Shown in pieces: positions 5,462 to 7,054 of a DNA stretch of 7,054 nt. The DNA is from Bacteroidales bacterium (GTDB lineage: Bacteria; Bacteroidota; Bacteroidia; Bacteroidales; UBA932): the NCBI GenBank assembly GCA_017958765.1, contig JAGDBY010000134.1, positions 1 through 7,054 of the forward strand, written 5' to 3'. The notes below the pieces were generated by a model. It was not told the DNA's origin and made no database searches. It was given only the letters and a program-made list of their open reading frames with translations. How positions within the stretch are numbered: position 1 is the stretch's first letter; each line of letters starts with the position of its first letter. The position numbers were made by a program, and so were the translations under genes.

Positions 5462-7054
5462 CTATTTACACCATTTGTTCAGCCAGTCGATCACTTCTCT
5501 GTACCAGAATATTGAGTTCTGAGGCTTCAGAATCCAGTGATTCTCATCAGGGAAGAGGAGCATCTTCGAAGGAACTCCCATCATCTGAGCAGCATTGAAA
5601 GCTGCCATACCCTGATCGTAAGGGACGCGGTAGTCTTTCTCTCCGTGGGTTACCAGAATAGGAGTGTTCCAATTCTTGATAAGCTTGTGAGCAGAATTCA
5701 CATAGTGGTTCGAAGTCATATAATAGGTACTCCAAGGTGCTCCGGCCTGTTTAACGCCCGGATGGAATACTCCTCCGTTGTCCCAGTCAGGGAACCACAT
5801 CTCCTCAGTCTCCATATACATATGCTCCTGGTTGAAAATACCTGCGTGAGCTACCAGAGCCGAGAATCTGTTCTTGTGAATACCTGCCAGGTAGTAGACT
5901 GAATAGCCTCCGTAGCTGGCGCCTGCCGCAGCCATCTTGCCGACATAAGGCTCTGCCAGCATTACATCTGCTGCGCGGAGATAATCCCTCATATTGAGAC
6001 CGCTGTAGTCGCCAGATATCTGCTCTGTCCATTCCTTACCGAAAGCGGTGGTGCCTCGGCGGTTAGGGAGAACTACGATATAGCCCTGAGAAGCGAACAG
6101 ACGGTAGCTCCAGCGGGTTGACCAACCCTGGCTGATTGTACCCTGAGGGCCTCCCAGACAGATCAGCAGCGAAGGATATTTCTTTGCTTTGTCGAATTTA
6201 GGAGGGTAAAGCACCCAGGTGAGCATCTGCTTGCCGTCAACGGTCTTGATCCAGCGCTCTTCGCAGGTCACGTCATCCAGCTGAGCCAAAATGTTGTCAT
6301 TCTCGTGAGTGAGCTGTCTCCATTCACCGGTAGCGATATCCACGCAGACAATCTCTGCAGGACGCAGAAGAGAGGTGTTTGTGGTGATAAGCGTGTTGCC
6401 TACCAAAGCAGCCGGTGAAGCGAAGTCGTACCAAGCGTGGCTCGGTGTCACAACTGACATAACTCCGTTAAGGTCGCTCTTCCAGATCTCCTTGACTCCT
6501 TCCACAAGAGTTGCAAAGTAGATGGTAGAGCTGTCGTCGCTCCAAAGAAGGCTTTCAGCATTGTACTTGAAGTTGGCGGTGAGTTCCTTGCGGGTCCTGC
6601 TTGAGAGGTCGATGGTAAATATTCTGACTTTGTCAGACTCATAACCGTCCCTCTCCATACTCAGCCAAGCCACTTTTGTGCCGTCCGGGCTGAACACCGG
6701 GTCGGTGTCATAACCCATCATCCCTTCGGTAAGATTCTCACATTCTCCGGTAGTTACATTATATAAATATATGTCAGTGTTTGTAGAGAATGCATAATCG
6801 ATACCTGTGAGTTTCCGGCAGGAGTAAGCGATGTATTTGCTGTCAGGGGACCAGCAGAGCTGCTCTATACCGCTGAAAGGCTCTGTAGGGAGTTCGTAGG
6901 GAGCGCCGTTCAGAATGTCAATCCCGTCGCCGATTCCGGATTTGTTGAAAGAGGTGATGTAAGTGTGAGGGATGTTCTCAACAAAATGGTCCCAGTGACG
7001 GTACATCAGATCGTTCACCGTGCGGACATTAGCCTTGTCAAGATCGGGCTGCTC
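5462..7054 (-). CDS. S9-family serine peptidase, DPP5/acylaminoacyl-peptidase-like (C-terminal 530 residues; 5' end beyond the right edge)
   Basis: S9 peptidases cut short peptides, usually releasing di- or tripeptides. Bacteroidota DPP5-like members are typically periplasmic and help in peptide catabolism. The frame stays open to the window edge, so residues are numbered from the edge. Residues 1 to about 275 contain beta-propeller blades with WD40-like PD40 signatures: WSPDSKYIAY (68-77), FSPDGTKVAWLS (121-132) and LWSDDSSTIYFA (170-181). The alpha/beta-hydrolase domain follows: LGGPQG (300-305), NRRGTTAFG (331-339), GASYGG (378-383) with nucleophile Ser380, HGEKDYRVP (470-478) with Asp474, and DENHW (503-507) with His506. 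The triad is complete. The missing part should hold a signal peptide and early propeller blades, since full enzymes are about 650-700 residues. The GTG at 7018 is not taken as the start because a conserved-looking sequence continues upstream of it. The DPP5 subtype is inferred from resemblance, for example DENHWILKPQNS; activity could be of another S9C type. Confidence 0.92.
   Translation of the reverse strand, partial: EQPDLDKANVRTVNDLMYRHWDHFVENIPHTYITSFNKSGIGDGIDILNGAPYELPTEPFSGIEQLCWSPDSKYIAYSCRKLTGIDYAFSTNTDIYLYNVTTGECENLTEGMMGYDTDPVFSPDGTKVAWLSMERDGYESDKVRIFTIDLSSRTRKELTANFKYNAESLLWSDDSSTIYFATLVEGVKEIWKSDLNGVMSVVTPSHAWYDFASPAALVGNTLITTNTSLLRPAEIVCVDIATGEWRQLTHENDNILAQLDDVTCEERWIKTVDGKQMLTWVLYPPKFDKAKKYPSLLICLGGPQGTISQGWSTRWSYRLFASQGYIVVLPNRRGTTAFGKEWTEQISGDYSGLNMRDYLRAADVMLAEPYVGKMAAAGASYGGYSVYYLAGIHKNRFSALVAHAGIFNQEHMYMETEEMWFPDWDNGGVFHPGVKQAGAPWSTYYMTSNHYVNSAHKLIKNWNTPILVTHGEKDYRVPYDQGMAAFNAAQMMGVPSKMLLFPDENHWILKPQNSIFWYREVIDWLNKWCK

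Noticed and set aside
7016..7018. GTG as the start codon of the S9 peptidase
   Set aside because: The frame is open for twelve more codons to the window edge and the residues there read as family-like sequence; a complete S9 enzyme would also need more propeller blades and an export signal.
1..7054. Mobile element, CRISPR array, tRNA/rRNA, riboswitch or a new multi-gene defence or biosynthetic system
   Set aside because: I saw no terminal repeats, regularly spaced repeats, cloverleaf sequences or long leaders. Intergenic spaces are at most 58 bases, and the genes are mostly housekeeping families with even composition.

Overview
The window looks like chromosomal backbone DNA from a member of the Bacteroidota, most probably a Bacteroidales-type anaerobe. 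Four things point there. The promoters match the Bacteroidota -7 consensus TAnnTTTG. Starts lack clear Shine-Dalgarno sequences. The MurA has Asp in place of the usual active-site Cys. The S9 peptidase resembles the DPP5-like enzymes common in Bacteroidales. LpxK shows that the organism is Gram-negative and makes lipid A. Base composition is near 50% G+C and even throughout, and I see no mobile element, tRNA, rRNA or CRISPR array.

Layout: (1) positions 1-1557, minus strand, are two peptidoglycan precursor genes, murA followed by the start of murB (cut by the window edge), joined by a TAATG stop/start overlap. (2) A 58-bp divergent promoter region (1558-1615) separates murA from a plus-strand pair: a DusB-type tRNA-dihydrouridine synthase and lpxK, again joined by TAATG. 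(3) lpxK converges with an EamA/DMT-type membrane transporter on the minus strand; their stop codons overlap, leaving no intergenic space. (4) A second 58-bp divergent region (4485-4542) separates the transporter from a plus-strand gene for an aminoglycoside-phosphotransferase-fold kinase of unknown substrate. (5) A bidirectional intrinsic terminator (5416-5449) lies between that gene and the 3' end of a large minus-strand S9-family serine peptidase gene, which runs off the right edge.

Functionally, murA and murB catalyse the two consecutive steps that convert UDP-GlcNAc to UDP-MurNAc, and lpxK catalyses the 4'-phosphorylation step of lipid A synthesis, so much of the window serves envelope biogenesis. 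The other genes (tRNA modification, transporter, kinase, peptidase) have no obvious pathway link to these or to each other. Gene packing is very tight: there is no gene-free stretch longer than 58 bases.

I found no convincing new multi-gene system. The observations most worth checking are the predicted fosfomycin-insensitive MurA (Cys to Asp), the very short or absent 5' leaders predicted for dus and the transporter gene, the convergent stop-codon overlap, and the unassigned kinase.
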